Source: Nesterenkonia halotolerans (GTDB taxonomy: Bacteria > Actinomycetota > Actinomycetes > Actinomycetales > Micrococcaceae). From it: a stretch of 64,000 nucleotides of DNA. The notes under the pieces are model-generated. The model was not told the DNA's origin and ran no database searches. It saw nothing but the letters and a program-made list of their open reading frames with translations. Where the stretch lies: assembly GCF_014874065.1 (NCBI RefSeq), contig NZ_JADBEE010000002.1, forward strand, positions 667,166 to 731,165, read 5' to 3'. A program made the position numbers and the translations under genes. This document shows, piece by piece, positions 34,795-44,125 of the stretch. Position 1 is the first letter of the stretch; the number at the start of each line of letters is the position of its first letter.

Positions 34795-36291
34795 GTGCAG
34801 ACCATAGACCTTCTGGTGATAGTGGCGTATCTCGCCGCCACCGCCTGGCTGGGCATCAAACTGAGCGGTCGGCAGACCGGTCTCAAGGACTATTTCCTCG
34901 GGGGGCGCAACCTGCCCTGGTGGGCGGTGTGTCTCTCCGTCGTCGCAACCGAGACAAGCGCGCTCACTGTGATCGGCATCCCCGTCATGAGCTACCTGGG
35001 GGACATCTCCTACCTTCAGCTGGGACTCGGCTACATCCTGGGACGCGTGGTCGTCGCGTTCTTCATGCTGCCGCGCTACTACGACGGCGAGATGGTCACC
35101 GCCTACGCCTACCTCGGCAAGCGCTTCGGACAGAGCACACAGACCACCGCCGGCGTGACATTCCTGATCACGCGGCTCCTGGCAGACGGCATCCGCGTGC
35201 TGGCCGCCGCGATTCCACTGAAGATCATCCTCGACGGAATCGGCATCAACGCCAACTACTTCACGATCATCGTGGTGCTCGCAGTGGTCACCATCCTCTA
35301 CACCTTCATCGGCGGCATCAAGGCCGTCGTCTGGGTCGATGTGGCGCAGATGTTCCTCTACGTCGGTGGTGGCATCCTCTCCATCATCGTGATCACCTCA
35401 GCCACCGGCGGAGGCTGGTTCACAGAGGCCGCCGAGGCCGGCAAGCTGAGCCTGTTCATCTTCGAGGGCAACCCGATCTCCACCAGCGGCTCCTTCATCG
35501 CATCGCTGCTCGGCGGCGCTGTCTTCGCCATGGCCTCGCACGGTTCCGACCAGCTTGTCGTCCAGCGGCTCCTGGCCTGCCGCACCAAGGCGGAGGCACA
35601 GAAGGCCATCATCGTCTCCGGCGTCATCGTGCTGTTCCAGTTCGCCATCTTCCTGCTGGTGGGACTCGCGCTGTGGGGCTACTACGATCAGGCGACTCCT
35701 GACTCGCTGGGACTGACCCGCGATGACGAGATCTTCCCGATGTTCATCGTGGAGGGTCTGCCACCAGGCGTGACTGGACTGCTGCTCGCCGGAATCCTGG
35801 CGGCCGCCATGTCAACACTGTCCTCCTCGCTCTCCGCGCTTTCCTCCTCCACGGTCACGGACGTCTACGCGCGGCTGAAGAAGACCCCCCTCACCGACGA
35901 GCAGGGCCTCCGCGCAGGTCGCTGGGCCACCATCGGCTGGGGACTCGCGTTCATCGCTCCGGCGATGGTGTTCCGCTCCGACGAAGGCAACATCGTCGTC
36001 CTCGCGCTGGGAGTCGCCGGAATCACCTACGGCGGACTGCTGGGAGCCTTCATGTTCGGCATCATCAACAAGCGGGCCCGCGCGGCCGACGCGAACATCG
36101 CGTTCGTCTTCGCGGTCGCCGTCAATGCGTTCTTCTTCGTGATGGAGAAATATGTGGTGGGAGAAGTCTGGGTGGCGTGGCAGTGGTACCCGCTGATGGG
36201 TGTCCTGGTGACATTCGCCGTCGGGGGACTGCTCTCGCTGCGCCACTCCACCCCCGCAGCGCCGGTCCAGCTCACGGAGATGCAGCGATGA
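34795..36291 (+). CDS. Sodium:solute symporter (SSS family)
   Basis: This 498-residue membrane protein has about 13 hydrophobic segments. SSS features include DYFLGGRNLPWWAVCLSVVATE near residues 31-52, YTFIGGIKAVVWVDVAQM near 162-179, and FAMASHGSDQLVVQRLLACR. The substrate is not readable, but its place between anmK and murQ makes a free cell-wall amino sugar (MurNAc, anhMurNAc or GlcNAc) likely. The GTG at 34795 follows AAGAGGAA. It overlaps murQ by ATGA. Confidence 0.88.
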   Translation: MQTIDLLVIVAYLAATAWLGIKLSGRQTGLKDYFLGGRNLPWWAVCLSVVATETSALTVIGIPVMSYLGDISYLQLGLGYILGRVVVAFFMLPRYYDGEMVTAYAYLGKRFGQSTQTTAGVTFLITRLLADGIRVLAAAIPLKIILDGIGINANYFTIIVVLAVVTILYTFIGGIKAVVWVDVAQMFLYVGGGILSIIVITSATGGGWFTEAAEAGKLSLFIFEGNPISTSGSFIASLLGGAVFAMASHGSDQLVVQRLLACRTKAEAQKAIIVSGVIVLFQFAIFLLVGLALWGYYDQATPDSLGLTRDDEIFPMFIVEGLPPGVTGLLLAGILAAAMSTLSSSLSALSSSTVTDVYARLKKTPLTDEQGLRAGRWATIGWGLAFIAPAMVFRSDEGNIVVLALGVAGITYGGLLGAFMFGIINKRARAADANIAFVFAVAVNAFFFVMEKYVVGEVWVAWQWYPLMGVLVTFAVGGLLSLRHSTPAAPVQLTEMQR

Positions 36292-37220
36292 GCCCCAGTC
36301 CGGGGTTCACCCCCGGCGCCCTGCCCCCGACCGAGCAGCGCAATCCGCGCAGCATGAACCTCGATGACCTCCACACTCTGGAGGTCCTGCAGCTGCTCAA
36401 CACCGAGGATCGCGTGGCGGTGGATGCGGTTGCTGCGGTGCTGCCCGAGCTTACCCCCGTGGTGCACGAGGCTGCGCGGCGGCTTCGCCGAGGAGGGACG
36501 GTGCATTACTTCGGGGCAGGGACCTCGGGTCGGCTGGGAGTCCTCGACGCCAGCGAACTGATGCCCACCTTCAACCTCGAACCAGGTCGCGTCGTAGGAC
36601 ATATAGCCGGTGGATCCCAGGCCCTCGTGGAAGCCGTCGAGAATGCAGAAGACTCCATCGAATCTGGACGCGCCGATGCGAGCGGGCTGAGTTCCGATGA
36701 CCTCGCGATCGGCATCGCCTCAAGCGGCAACACTCCCTATGTGGCAGGTGCGCTGAAGGCGGCACGGGGTGCTGGCGCGTACACCGTGCTCATCTCCAGC
36801 AACCCGGATGCTCGAGTGGCGGGCCACGCGGACCAGCACCTTCTCCTGAACACCGGCCCGGAGGTCGTCACCGGCTCCACTCGGATGAAAGCAGGCACCG
36901 CGCAGAAGTTGGTGCTCAATGGATTCTCCACCGCGCTGATGATCGAACTTGGTCGCACCTGGCAGAACCTGATGGTCTCGGTGGTGGCGACCAACGCGAA
37001 ACTCCGCGAGAGGACGACCCGCATCCTGTGCGAAGCGGCGGATCTCGATGAGGCCGAGGCCGGGGCCCTGCTTGAAAGAACCGGAGGAGACCTCAAGGTG
37101 GGCATCCTCTCCGCGCTGGGGGACCTGCCCGTTGAACAAGCGGCCGAGCTGTTGGACCAGCATGCAGGTTCCGTGCGCGAGGCTCTCCGAGACCCCAGAA
37201 GTGCTGTGAGCCGTCCATGA
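36288..37220 (+). CDS. murQ: N-acetylmuramic acid 6-phosphate etherase
   Basis: About 310 residues. MurQ cleaves the lactyl ether of MurNAc-6-P to GlcNAc-6-P and D-lactate. The SIS domain shows YFGAGTSGRLGVLDASELMP (about residues 69-88) and GSTRMKAGTAQKLVLNGFST. The ATG at 36288 overlaps the symporter stop, and its own stop overlaps the kinase start (ATGA). The two products match the later genes of the operon: nagA and nagB handle GlcNAc-6-P, and the flavin dehydrogenase handles D-lactate. Confidence 0.95.
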   Translation: MSPSPGFTPGALPPTEQRNPRSMNLDDLHTLEVLQLLNTEDRVAVDAVAAVLPELTPVVHEAARRLRRGGTVHYFGAGTSGRLGVLDASELMPTFNLEPGRVVGHIAGGSQALVEAVENAEDSIESGRADASGLSSDDLAIGIASSGNTPYVAGALKAARGAGAYTVLISSNPDARVAGHADQHLLLNTGPEVVTGSTRMKAGTAQKLVLNGFSTALMIELGRTWQNLMVSVVATNAKLRERTTRILCEAADLDEAEAGALLERTGGDLKVGILSALGDLPVEQAAELLDQHAGSVREALRDPRSAVSRP

Positions 37221-38212
37221 TCCACACGGCAGAAGATCCCCGGGAGCGGCAGCTTCCTGGGGCCTTGGTGGGCCTCGACCTGGGAGGTTCGGGGAGCCGT
37301 CTTGCGGTACTGCCCTCAGGCGGAGGCCGCCGCAGAGTGTTGGACGGGCCTCGAATCGAGGTGCGTGCCGGCGGGTCCTCCGCCCCGCAGGTGATCCGCG
37401 AGATGCTCTCTCATGCCATGACGTCCTGGCCAGAGGAGACCTCGCGCCTGAGCGGAGTCGGTATCGGAGCCTCAGGGCTGGCGTCCCTGGTGCAGGACCC
37501 TCAAGAGCTGGCCGTGCAGCTGCGCGCCGAACTCGGGACGCCAACTGCCATCGCCATCGATGCAGTCACGGCCCATCTCGGCGCGCTCGGCGAGGCGGGA
37601 GGAGCAGTGGTGGCGCTGGGCACAGGTGCCATCGCGATCAGCCATCCCGGCATGGAGGCGGCGGTGGATGATCACGCCTGGCGTCGAGTCGATGGGTGGG
37701 GACACCTTCTGGGTGATCGTGGCGGTGGGGCATGGTTGGGGCGGTATGGCCTGGAAGCGGCCATGCGGGCCTACGACGGCGTCGATCCCCGTGGTCATGC
37801 TCTGCTGGCGACTGCTCGTCACCGGTTCGGTGAGCCCGAATCCTGGCCTGCTCAGCTCTACACGCGGCACGATCGGGCGGGTGTACTCGCCGAATTCGCC
37901 GCCGAGGTGGTCGCCGTCGCCGTGCGCGGCGACGAGACCGCCCGTGACCTGGTCCGTGCTGCGGGCCGCGAGGCCGCGAAGAGTGGTCTCGCGGCGCTGG
38001 GGGAGGACGTCCCAGCACAACTCGTGCTCACCGGTGGACTCGTAGGTGCCGGACCGCTGCTCAGCGAGGCCTTTGCCGAGGAAGTCGCCCACCAGCGGGC
38101 GGACGTCTTGATCGGCGAAGCCCTGGGAGATCCGTTGGAAGGCTCATTGTCTCTGGCGCGACTCCACGCAAGAGGCGTGCTGAAACCACAGGAAGGGTAC
38201 GTATGGAGCTGA
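37217..38212 (+). CDS. BadF/BadG-type amino-sugar kinase (GlcNAc or MurNAc kinase)
   Basis: This 331-residue ASKHA-fold kinase has phosphate-1 motif LVGLDLGGSGSRLAVL near residue 18-33, phosphate-2 GAVVALGTGAIAI, GWGHLLGDRGGGAWLG and adenosine motif VLTGGLVGAGPLL. It resembles N-acetylglucosamine kinases and clostridial-type MurK. With AnmK dealing with anhydro-sugar, this enzyme would phosphorylate free GlcNAc or MurNAc. It overlaps murQ by four bases and the dehydrogenase by ten. Confidence 0.85.
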   Translation: MIHTAEDPRERQLPGALVGLDLGGSGSRLAVLPSGGGRRRVLDGPRIEVRAGGSSAPQVIREMLSHAMTSWPEETSRLSGVGIGASGLASLVQDPQELAVQLRAELGTPTAIAIDAVTAHLGALGEAGGAVVALGTGAIAISHPGMEAAVDDHAWRRVDGWGHLLGDRGGGAWLGRYGLEAAMRAYDGVDPRGHALLATARHRFGEPESWPAQLYTRHDRAGVLAEFAAEVVAVAVRGDETARDLVRAAGREAAKSGLAALGEDVPAQLVLTGGLVGAGPLLSEAFAEEVAHQRADVLIGEALGDPLEGSLSLARLHARGVLKPQEGYVWS

Positions 38213-41091
38213 GAACCACCGCACCCCTGATCGACGAGCTTCGCCGTGAGCTGGGCGCCGAAAACGTGCTCGACCGTGCGATCGACCTGTATTCACGTGC
38301 TCACGATGCCTCGCACTATCTGCTGATTCCACAGGTGGTCGTGATCGCGGAGGACATCGCTTCGGTGAGCGCCGTGCTTCACCTGGCGGCCAAGCATGAC
38401 ACCTCGGTGACCTTCAGATCGGGAGGGACGAGTCTGTCCGGACAGTCCTGCGGGGCGGGCATCCAGGTCGACACCAGGCGAGGCTTTCGCGCGATCGAGG
38501 TGCTTGATGAGGGGCGCCGCGTTCGGGTCCAGCCAGGCGCCACGCTTCGCGCTGCCAACATCCGCCTGGCGCGTCATGGCCGTGCGCTAGGACCGGACCC
38601 GGCGAGCGAGGCGGCCTGCACCGTGGGCGGAGTGATCGCGAACAACTCTTCGGGCATGGCCGCGGGGATCGAGCACAACAGTGCAAAGACCCTGGAATCC
38701 ATGACGCTCGTGCTGCCCTCCGGGACAGTCGTGGACACCTCCAGAGGCGACGCCCTGGAGACTCTTCGTACGGAGGAGCCCGGACTCGTCACCGAACTTG
38801 AGGCCCTCAGGGATCAGGTTCGAGCAGATCCGTCCGCCATGACCGAGATCGCTGAACGATTCTCGATGAAGAACACGATGGGATACTCCCTCGACGCCTT
38901 CTGCCGCTGCGACGATCCGGTCCAGATGCTCCTGCAGCTCATGATCGGTTCCGAGGGGACCCTGGGATTCGTGGCCGAAGCGGTGTTCCGCACCGTGCCG
39001 GTCCACTCCCACTGTGCGACCGGACTCATGGTCTTCGACTCGCTCGACGTCGCGGCTCGTGCACTGCCCGAACTGGTCAGCACCGGGGCCAAGGCCCTGG
39101 AGCTGATGGACGCCACTTCCTTGAAGGTGGCGAGTCGAAGCCCCGAGGTCCCCGCCGTCATCGCGGACCTCACGGTAGAGGCTCACGCCGCCATTCTCGT
39201 CGAGTATCGCGCCGATTCAGCGCTCGAACTCGACCAACACCTCGCGCAAGTGGCCTCGACCCTGGAGCAGGCGACGACGACGCATCCGGTGGAGCTGACT
39301 CGAGACGCGAGTCACCGCGCGCAGCTGTGGGCAGTCCGGAAGGGACTCTACGCGGCGGTCGCGGGTGCACGCCCGCCCGGGACCATGGCTCTCCTGGAGG
39401 ACGTGGTGGTGCCCGTTCAGCACCTCGCCCGGACCTGCGAGGAGCTCTCTGCGCTGCTGGCAGACCACGGATATGTGGATCCAGTGATCTTCGGTCATGC
39501 GAAGGACGGCAACATCCACTTCATGCTGACAGAGGACACCGAAGACCCCGCGGCGCTGGAGCGATTGGCCGCCTTCACCGAGGATCTCGTGGAGCTGATT
39601 CTTCGGCAGGGGGGCAACCTCAAGGCGGAGCACGGCACGGGACGGGCAATGGCGCCGTTCATCGATCGTCAATATTCCCCGAACCTGGTCCAGGTTCTCC
39701 ACAGGATCAAGTCAGCCTGTGATCCATCGGGGGTCCTCAATCCAGGCGTGGTGCTCACTGCGGATGACAAGGCACATCTGAATCACCTCAAGCCGGTGGA
39801 TCGAGTCGATGCTGAGGTGGATCGCTGCGTCGAGTGTGGCTACTGCGAGCCGGTCTGCCCCAGCCGGGATCTCACGCTCACCCCTCGGCAGCGGATCGTC
39901 GTGCGCCGGGAGCGCGAGCGTGCGCTGGCGCGAGGGGATCGCACCCTCGTCGCCGAGCTGGATTCGCAGCAGGAGTACGACAGTCTTCAGACCTGTGCCG
40001 CCGATGGCATGTGCGCGACCGCATGCCCCGTAGGCATCGACACCGGCGCACTGGTCAAACGGCTGCGCGAGGAGAACAGGGGCCCCGCGCAGCAGCGCCT
40101 GGGGAGAATGGCTGCCCAACGATGGTCAGCCGTCACGCAGGCCGCCGGTCGTGGGCTTGATGCCGCATCGCGCATGCCGGACGCCGCCATCGCCTGGCCG
40201 AACGCCTCCGCGCGCTCGCTGTTGGGGGCCGAGACGGTGCCGCTGTGGACATCGGACCTTCCCTCCGGCGGGCGGCGCCGCAGCCGCGCGAGCGATGCCG
40301 GGGATGCTGGGCAACCTGTGTCTGCCATATTCCTGCCGAGCTGTCAGGGTGCGATGTTCGCCGCCCCGGACGGATCGCGAGGGGCGCAGTCCTCGGTCGT
40401 CGAGCTGTGCAGCATCGCGGGTCTCAACATGGTCATGCCGGAGCGGGTTGATTCACTGTGCTGCGGCACCCCATGGTCCTCCAAGGGACTTGCCGCGGGT
40501 CATGAGGCGATGGCCGAGCAGGTCCTCGACGCGGTGGATCGAACCAGGCGACTCCTCGATGATCGGGGCGATGGCCTGCTGCCCGTCGTCGTGGACGCAA
40601 GCTCCTGCGCAGAAGGTGTGGCAGCGATCATGGCTGCTGCACAGGCGGCGGGAGATCCGCGAGCAGGCCGGGTCATCGACGCCGTGAATTTCGTGGCCGA
40701 GCGCGTGCTGCCGCAGCTGGAGATCGAGCCTGGACAGCGTATCGAGTCGCTGACGCTGCATCCCACCTGCTCCACATCGAAGACTGGTGGGGAAGCAGAT
40801 CTGCTTCGTATTGCGCGGGCCGTCGCGCACCAGGTGCACGTGCCCGATGACTGGGCCTGCTGCGGGTTCGCCGGAGACCGCGGAATGCTGCATCCCGAGC
40901 TGACCGCCTCCGCGACAGCGGCCGAAGCACGCGAAGTCCAGCAGATCGATGCTGCCGCTCACGCCTCGTCCAATCGCGCGTGCGAGATCGCCATGACCCG
41001 CGCGACCGGACGCACCTACCGTCACGTGCTGGAGGTCGCCGCCGACGTCGCTGCACGGCGAACGGAACGAAGCACCCCGGCAGGACGCTGA
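38203..41091 (+). CDS. FAD- and Fe-S-dependent D-lactate dehydrogenase (Dld-II type)
   Basis: This 962-residue fused enzyme has an N-terminal FAD-binding type 4 domain (VTFRSGGTSLSGQSCG, about 68-83; TVGGVIANNSSGMAAG), an FAD-linked oxidase C-terminal domain (HAKDGNIHFMLTED; LKAEHGTGRAMAPFIDRQY), two 4Fe-4S motifs (CVECGYCEPVCP near 542; CAADGMCATACPVG near 598), and two CCG-type heterodisulfide-reductase-like modules (SLCCGTPWSS; WACCGFAGDRGML). D-2-hydroxyacid oxidation to a membrane quinone is known for the family. Placement between the amino-sugar kinase and nagB strongly suggests D-lactate from MurQ as substrate. The upstream gene overlaps it by ten bases. Confidence 0.9.
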   Translation: MELRTTAPLIDELRRELGAENVLDRAIDLYSRAHDASHYLLIPQVVVIAEDIASVSAVLHLAAKHDTSVTFRSGGTSLSGQSCGAGIQVDTRRGFRAIEVLDEGRRVRVQPGATLRAANIRLARHGRALGPDPASEAACTVGGVIANNSSGMAAGIEHNSAKTLESMTLVLPSGTVVDTSRGDALETLRTEEPGLVTELEALRDQVRADPSAMTEIAERFSMKNTMGYSLDAFCRCDDPVQMLLQLMIGSEGTLGFVAEAVFRTVPVHSHCATGLMVFDSLDVAARALPELVSTGAKALELMDATSLKVASRSPEVPAVIADLTVEAHAAILVEYRADSALELDQHLAQVASTLEQATTTHPVELTRDASHRAQLWAVRKGLYAAVAGARPPGTMALLEDVVVPVQHLARTCEELSALLADHGYVDPVIFGHAKDGNIHFMLTEDTEDPAALERLAAFTEDLVELILRQGGNLKAEHGTGRAMAPFIDRQYSPNLVQVLHRIKSACDPSGVLNPGVVLTADDKAHLNHLKPVDRVDAEVDRCVECGYCEPVCPSRDLTLTPRQRIVVRRERERALARGDRTLVAELDSQQEYDSLQTCAADGMCATACPVGIDTGALVKRLREENRGPAQQRLGRMAAQRWSAVTQAAGRGLDAASRMPDAAIAWPNASARSLLGAETVPLWTSDLPSGGRRRSRASDAGDAGQPVSAIFLPSCQGAMFAAPDGSRGAQSSVVELCSIAGLNMVMPERVDSLCCGTPWSSKGLAAGHEAMAEQVLDAVDRTRRLLDDRGDGLLPVVVDASSCAEGVAAIMAAAQAAGDPRAGRVIDAVNFVAERVLPQLEIEPGQRIESLTLHPTCSTSKTGGEADLLRIARAVAHQVHVPDDWACCGFAGDRGMLHPELTASATAAEAREVQQIDAAAHASSNRACEIAMTRATGRTYRHVLEVAADVAARRTERSTPAGR

Positions 41092-41144
41092 ATGGGACGA
41101 CTTTCACACTGCAGATCCGAAACGAGAAAAGGACGTGATTGGTG

Positions 41145-41927
41145 ATGGAGGTCATCATTGCCTCAGGTGAGCAACAGGCGAAGCTCGCCGCAGACGCGAT
41201 AGAGAAGCTGCTGCGTCGCGAGACAGACTCCACCCTTGGCCTTGCCACCGGATCGAGTCCGCTGGCGGTCTACGGGGAGCTGATTCGTCGGCATGAGCAC
41301 GAGGGGTTGTCCTTCGCGCGCGCGCGGGGCTTCATGCTGGATGAATACGTGGGGCTCCCCGCGGATCACCCGCAGCGGTATCGCAATGTGATCGCGGCGG
41401 AACTGGTGGATCGGGTGCACTGGGACGGTGAGCGGGTCCACGGTCCGGACGGGCTCGCGGCTGACATCCCAGCCGCCTGCGCAGAGTATGAGCAGGCTAT
41501 CGCTGAGGCCGGGGGAGTGGACCTCCAGCTGCTCGGCATTGGAACCGATGGTCACATCGGCTTCAACGAACCGGGCTCATCGCTGAGCTCGCGCACTCGG
41601 ATCAAGTCGCTTGCTCCGCAGACTCGCTCAGACAATGCGCGATTCTTCGGCGGTGAGCTGGACCAGGTTCCGGTGCACTGTGTGACCCAGGGGCTGGGCA
41701 CGATATCCGAGGCTCGACACCTGGTGCTCCTTGCCACCGGCAGGCACAAGGCGGAAGCCGTTCACCAGCTCGTGGAGGGCCCGATCTCGGCTCTGTGGCC
41801 GGCCACTGTGATGCAGCTGCACCCCCATGCCACGGTGCTCGTCGACGAGGCAGCGGCGTCACGGCTGCAGCTTGCCGACTATTACCGACAGACCTACGCG
41901 TCAAAACCTGGCTGGCAGGGGCTCTGA
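41145..41927 (+). CDS. nagB: Glucosamine-6-phosphate deaminase
   Basis: About 260 residues. NagB isomerises and deaminates GlcN-6-P to fructose-6-P and ammonia. Motifs are LGLATGSSPLAVYGELI, FMLDEYVGLPADHPQRYRN with catalytic Asp, and GIGTDGHIGFNEP. The start is ATG 41145 or the adjacent GTG 41142, both served by AAAAGGA at 41127-41133. It closes the amino-sugar operon and is followed by a weak hairpin. Confidence 0.94.
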   Translation: MEVIIASGEQQAKLAADAIEKLLRRETDSTLGLATGSSPLAVYGELIRRHEHEGLSFARARGFMLDEYVGLPADHPQRYRNVIAAELVDRVHWDGERVHGPDGLAADIPAACAEYEQAIAEAGGVDLQLLGIGTDGHIGFNEPGSSLSSRTRIKSLAPQTRSDNARFFGGELDQVPVHCVTQGLGTISEARHLVLLATGRHKAEAVHQLVEGPISALWPATVMQLHPHATVLVDEAAASRLQLADYYRQTYASKPGWQGL

Positions 41928-41944
41928 GCTGTTCGTCTCAGCTC
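41926..41944 (+). terminator. Short hairpin after nagB
   Basis: GAGCTG (41926-41931) pairs with CAGCTC (41939-41944) around a seven-base loop, beginning at the nagB stop codon. The stem is short and lacks a T-tract, so this is a weak call. Confidence 0.35.
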
Positions 41945-41982
41945 TCACCTGCCCCGGTCCCAGCGAGGCACGGCGGCAACCC

Positions 41983-42990
41983 TCAGGGGGTGAGCACCAG
42001 TTTTCCGGTGGTGCGCCGGTTCTCCAGGTCATCGTGCGCGCGGCCTGCGTCTTCCAGCGGGTAGCTCGCCCCGATGCTGAGCTTCAGGTCCCCGCTGGTG
42101 AGTGATTCGAAGAGCTCTGCGTAGCGCCAGGACCGCTCCTCGGCGTTGCGCAGGTACCAGTGCGTGGAGGGCCGGGTGAGGTAGAGGCCTCCCCGGCGAT
42201 TGAGATCCTGCGGATCCAGCGGGGGCACCTGACCTGATGCGCCGCCGTAGAGCACGAAGGTGCCACGGACTGCCAAGGACTCCAACGAGCCCAGGTAGGT
42301 CTCCTTGCCCACGCCGTCGAACACGGCCGCGACGCCCTCGCCCTTGGTGATCTCGTGAACCTTCTCGGCGAAGTTCTCGTAGCCGAGCACGTAGTCGGCT
42401 CCCGCAGCCTGCGCGATCTGGGCCTTCTCCTCGGTGGAGCAGGTGGTGATGACTCGGGCTCCCTTGGCCTTGAGCAGCTGGGTCAGGATCTGACCGACCC
42501 CGCCGGCTCCGGCGTGGGTCAGCACGGTCTGCCCGGGGGCGACCCGATAGGTGGAGTTCATCAGGTAGTGGGCGGTGATGCCCTGCAGCGGCAGTGCGGC
42601 GGCCTGCTCATCGGTGACCTCATCGGGCACCGCCACCGCCTTGGAGGCGTCGACCAGGAAATGCGAGGCATAGGTGCCGGTGGCGGCCTCCATGGTGGTC
42701 ACGCGCTGGCCTGCGGAGAGGCTCTCCACGGACTCGCCGACGGCAAGCACCGTTCCGGTGGCCTCGGTGCCAGGGACGAAGGGATACTCCATCGGGTAGA
42801 CGCCGCTGCGCTGGTAGGTCTCAAGGAAGTTCACACCCGCGGCGGCAGTCTCCACCAGCACCTGGTGGGGGCCGGGCTCAGGCAGGGCCACCTCGGCCGG
42901 GACGAGAACCTCTGTCCCCCCGGCCTGCGCGGCGTGCACCACTCGTGCTCTGTCCGGCAGATCCTCTGGGAAAACGCTCTGTTCATTCAT
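41983..42990 (-). CDS. NADPH:quinone reductase, zeta-crystallin type
   Basis: About 335 residues. The MDR fold without zinc cysteines shows [17 protein letters not shown] near residue 48-64, [12 protein letters not shown], and the NADPH-binding [20 protein letters not shown] near 151-170. It is a quinone oxidoreductase (QorA) type enzyme. I chose the ATG at 42990, seven bases after minus-strand TACGCT (43003-42998); the extra 35 residues of a longer frame overlap the argC promoter and look non-coding. It is divergent from argC. Confidence 0.88.
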   Translation of the reverse strand: MNEQSVFPEDLPDRARVVHAAQAGGTEVLVPAEVALPEPGPHQVLVETAAAGVNFLETYQRSGVYPMEYPFVPGTEATGTVLAVGESVESLSAGQRVTTMEAATGTYASHFLVDASKAVAVPDEVTDEQAAALPLQGITAHYLMNSTYRVAPGQTVLTHAGAGGVGQILTQLLKAKGARVITTCSTEEKAQIAQAAGADYVLGYENFAEKVHEITKGEGVAAVFDGVGKETYLGSLESLAVRGTFVLYGGASGQVPPLDPQDLNRRGGLYLTRPSTHWYLRNAEERSWRYAELFESLTSGDLKLSIGASYPLEDAGRAHDDLENRRTTGKLVLTP

Positions 42991-43045
42991 GGCGGCAAGC
43001 GTACCCAACACAGGCCTGCAAGGACGAAGTTCACTGGCCAACCGA

Positions 43046-43086
43046 GTGCATAAATATTGGAGAAGCCGCATATATCCGATTAGACT
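43046..43086 (+). promoter_or_regulatory. argC promoter with two ArgR-box-like elements
   Basis: GTGCATAAATATTGG (43046-43060) and CCGCATATATCCGAT (43066-43080) are AT-rich imperfect ArgR boxes. Their GCATA cores are 20 bases apart, close to the 21-base tandem spacing known for ArgR. TAGACT (43081-43086) is a -10 seven bases before the ATG at 43094. Repression by the ArgR encoded downstream is inferred. Confidence 0.55.
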
Positions 43087-43093
43087 GCTGCCC

Positions 43094-44125
43094 ATGACCT
43101 ATAAGATCGCCGTCTCCGGAGCCTCGGGCTATGCCGGGGGAGAAGTTCTGCGACTGCTGGCGGGCCACCCAGAGGTGGAGATCGGTGCCGTCACCGCACA
43201 TTCCAGCGCCGGTGAGCGGCTGGGAACCCTGCAGCCCCAGCTGATCCCGCTGGCCGATCGGGTGCTCAGCGACACGACGGCGGAGAACCTCTCCGGCCAC
43301 GACGTCGTGTTCCTCACGCTTCCGCACGGCGCCTCTGCGGAGATCGCAGCCCAGCTCGGCGAGGACACCATCGTCATCGATGCCGCGGCGGATCACCGGC
43401 TGGAATCCGCCTCCGCCTGGGAGCAGTTCTACGGCTCCGCCCACCAGGGCACCTGGCCCTACGGACTCCCTGAGCTGCGGGGTCAGCGGGCCAAGCTCGC
43501 CGGTGCACGGCGGATCGCCGTGCCCGGCTGCTACCCAACCACGATCATGCTCGGACTGGCACCTGCGCTGGCAGAAGGCCTGGTGCAGCCCACCGACATC
43601 GTCATCGTCGCCGCCACCGGCACCTCGGGCGCGGGCAAGTCCTTGAAGCCGCATCTGCTCAGCGCCGAGGTCATCGGCGGGATGAGTCCCTACGGGGTCG
43701 GGGGAGTGCACCGGCACACCCCAGAGATCGAGCAGGGCCTCGGCCATGCCGCCGGGGTTCCGGTCCAGATCTCCTTCACCCCGACCCTGGCGCCGATGTC
43801 CCGCGGCATCCTCGCGACCTCCACGGCCAAGCTCGCCCCTGGCACCACCGAGGCGCAGCTGCGCGCCGCCTACCACCAGCAGTACGACGCCGAGCCCTTC
43901 GTCCACCTGCTGCCCGAGGGCCAGTGGCCGGTCACCAAGCAGGTCATCGGCTCCAACCACGTGACCATGCAGCTGGCCGTCGACTTGCACGCCGGGCGAG
44001 CCGTCATCGTCTCCGCCGCCGACAACCTGACCAAGGGCACGGCGGGCGGCGCCGTGCAATCGATGAACATCGCCCTGGGTCTCGAGGAGGCCACCGGGCT
44101 CAACCTGTTGGGAGTCACCCCATGA
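43094..44125 (+). CDS. argC: N-acetyl-gamma-glutamyl-phosphate reductase
   Basis: About 343 residues. ArgC reduces N-acetylglutamyl phosphate with NADPH. The Rossmann motif [16 protein letters not shown] starts at residue 7, and the catalytic cysteine is C146 in VPGCYPTT. I chose the ATG at 43094, seven bases after TAGACT; a longer frame would run through the ArgR-box region. Its stop overlaps argJ (ATGA). Confidence 0.95.
   Translation: MTYKIAVSGASGYAGGEVLRLLAGHPEVEIGAVTAHSSAGERLGTLQPQLIPLADRVLSDTTAENLSGHDVVFLTLPHGASAEIAAQLGEDTIVIDAAADHRLESASAWEQFYGSAHQGTWPYGLPELRGQRAKLAGARRIAVPGCYPTTIMLGLAPALAEGLVQPTDIVIVAATGTSGAGKSLKPHLLSAEVIGGMSPYGVGGVHRHTPEIEQGLGHAAGVPVQISFTPTLAPMSRGILATSTAKLAPGTTEAQLRAAYHQQYDAEPFVHLLPEGQWPVTKQVIGSNHVTMQLAVDLHAGRAVIVSAADNLTKGTAGGAVQSMNIALGLEEATGLNLLGVTP

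Noticed and set aside
41092..41144. A separate promoter for nagB
   Set aside because: The 53-base gap has a good ribosome site, but I saw no clear -10/-35 pair, so it is treated as part of the operon.
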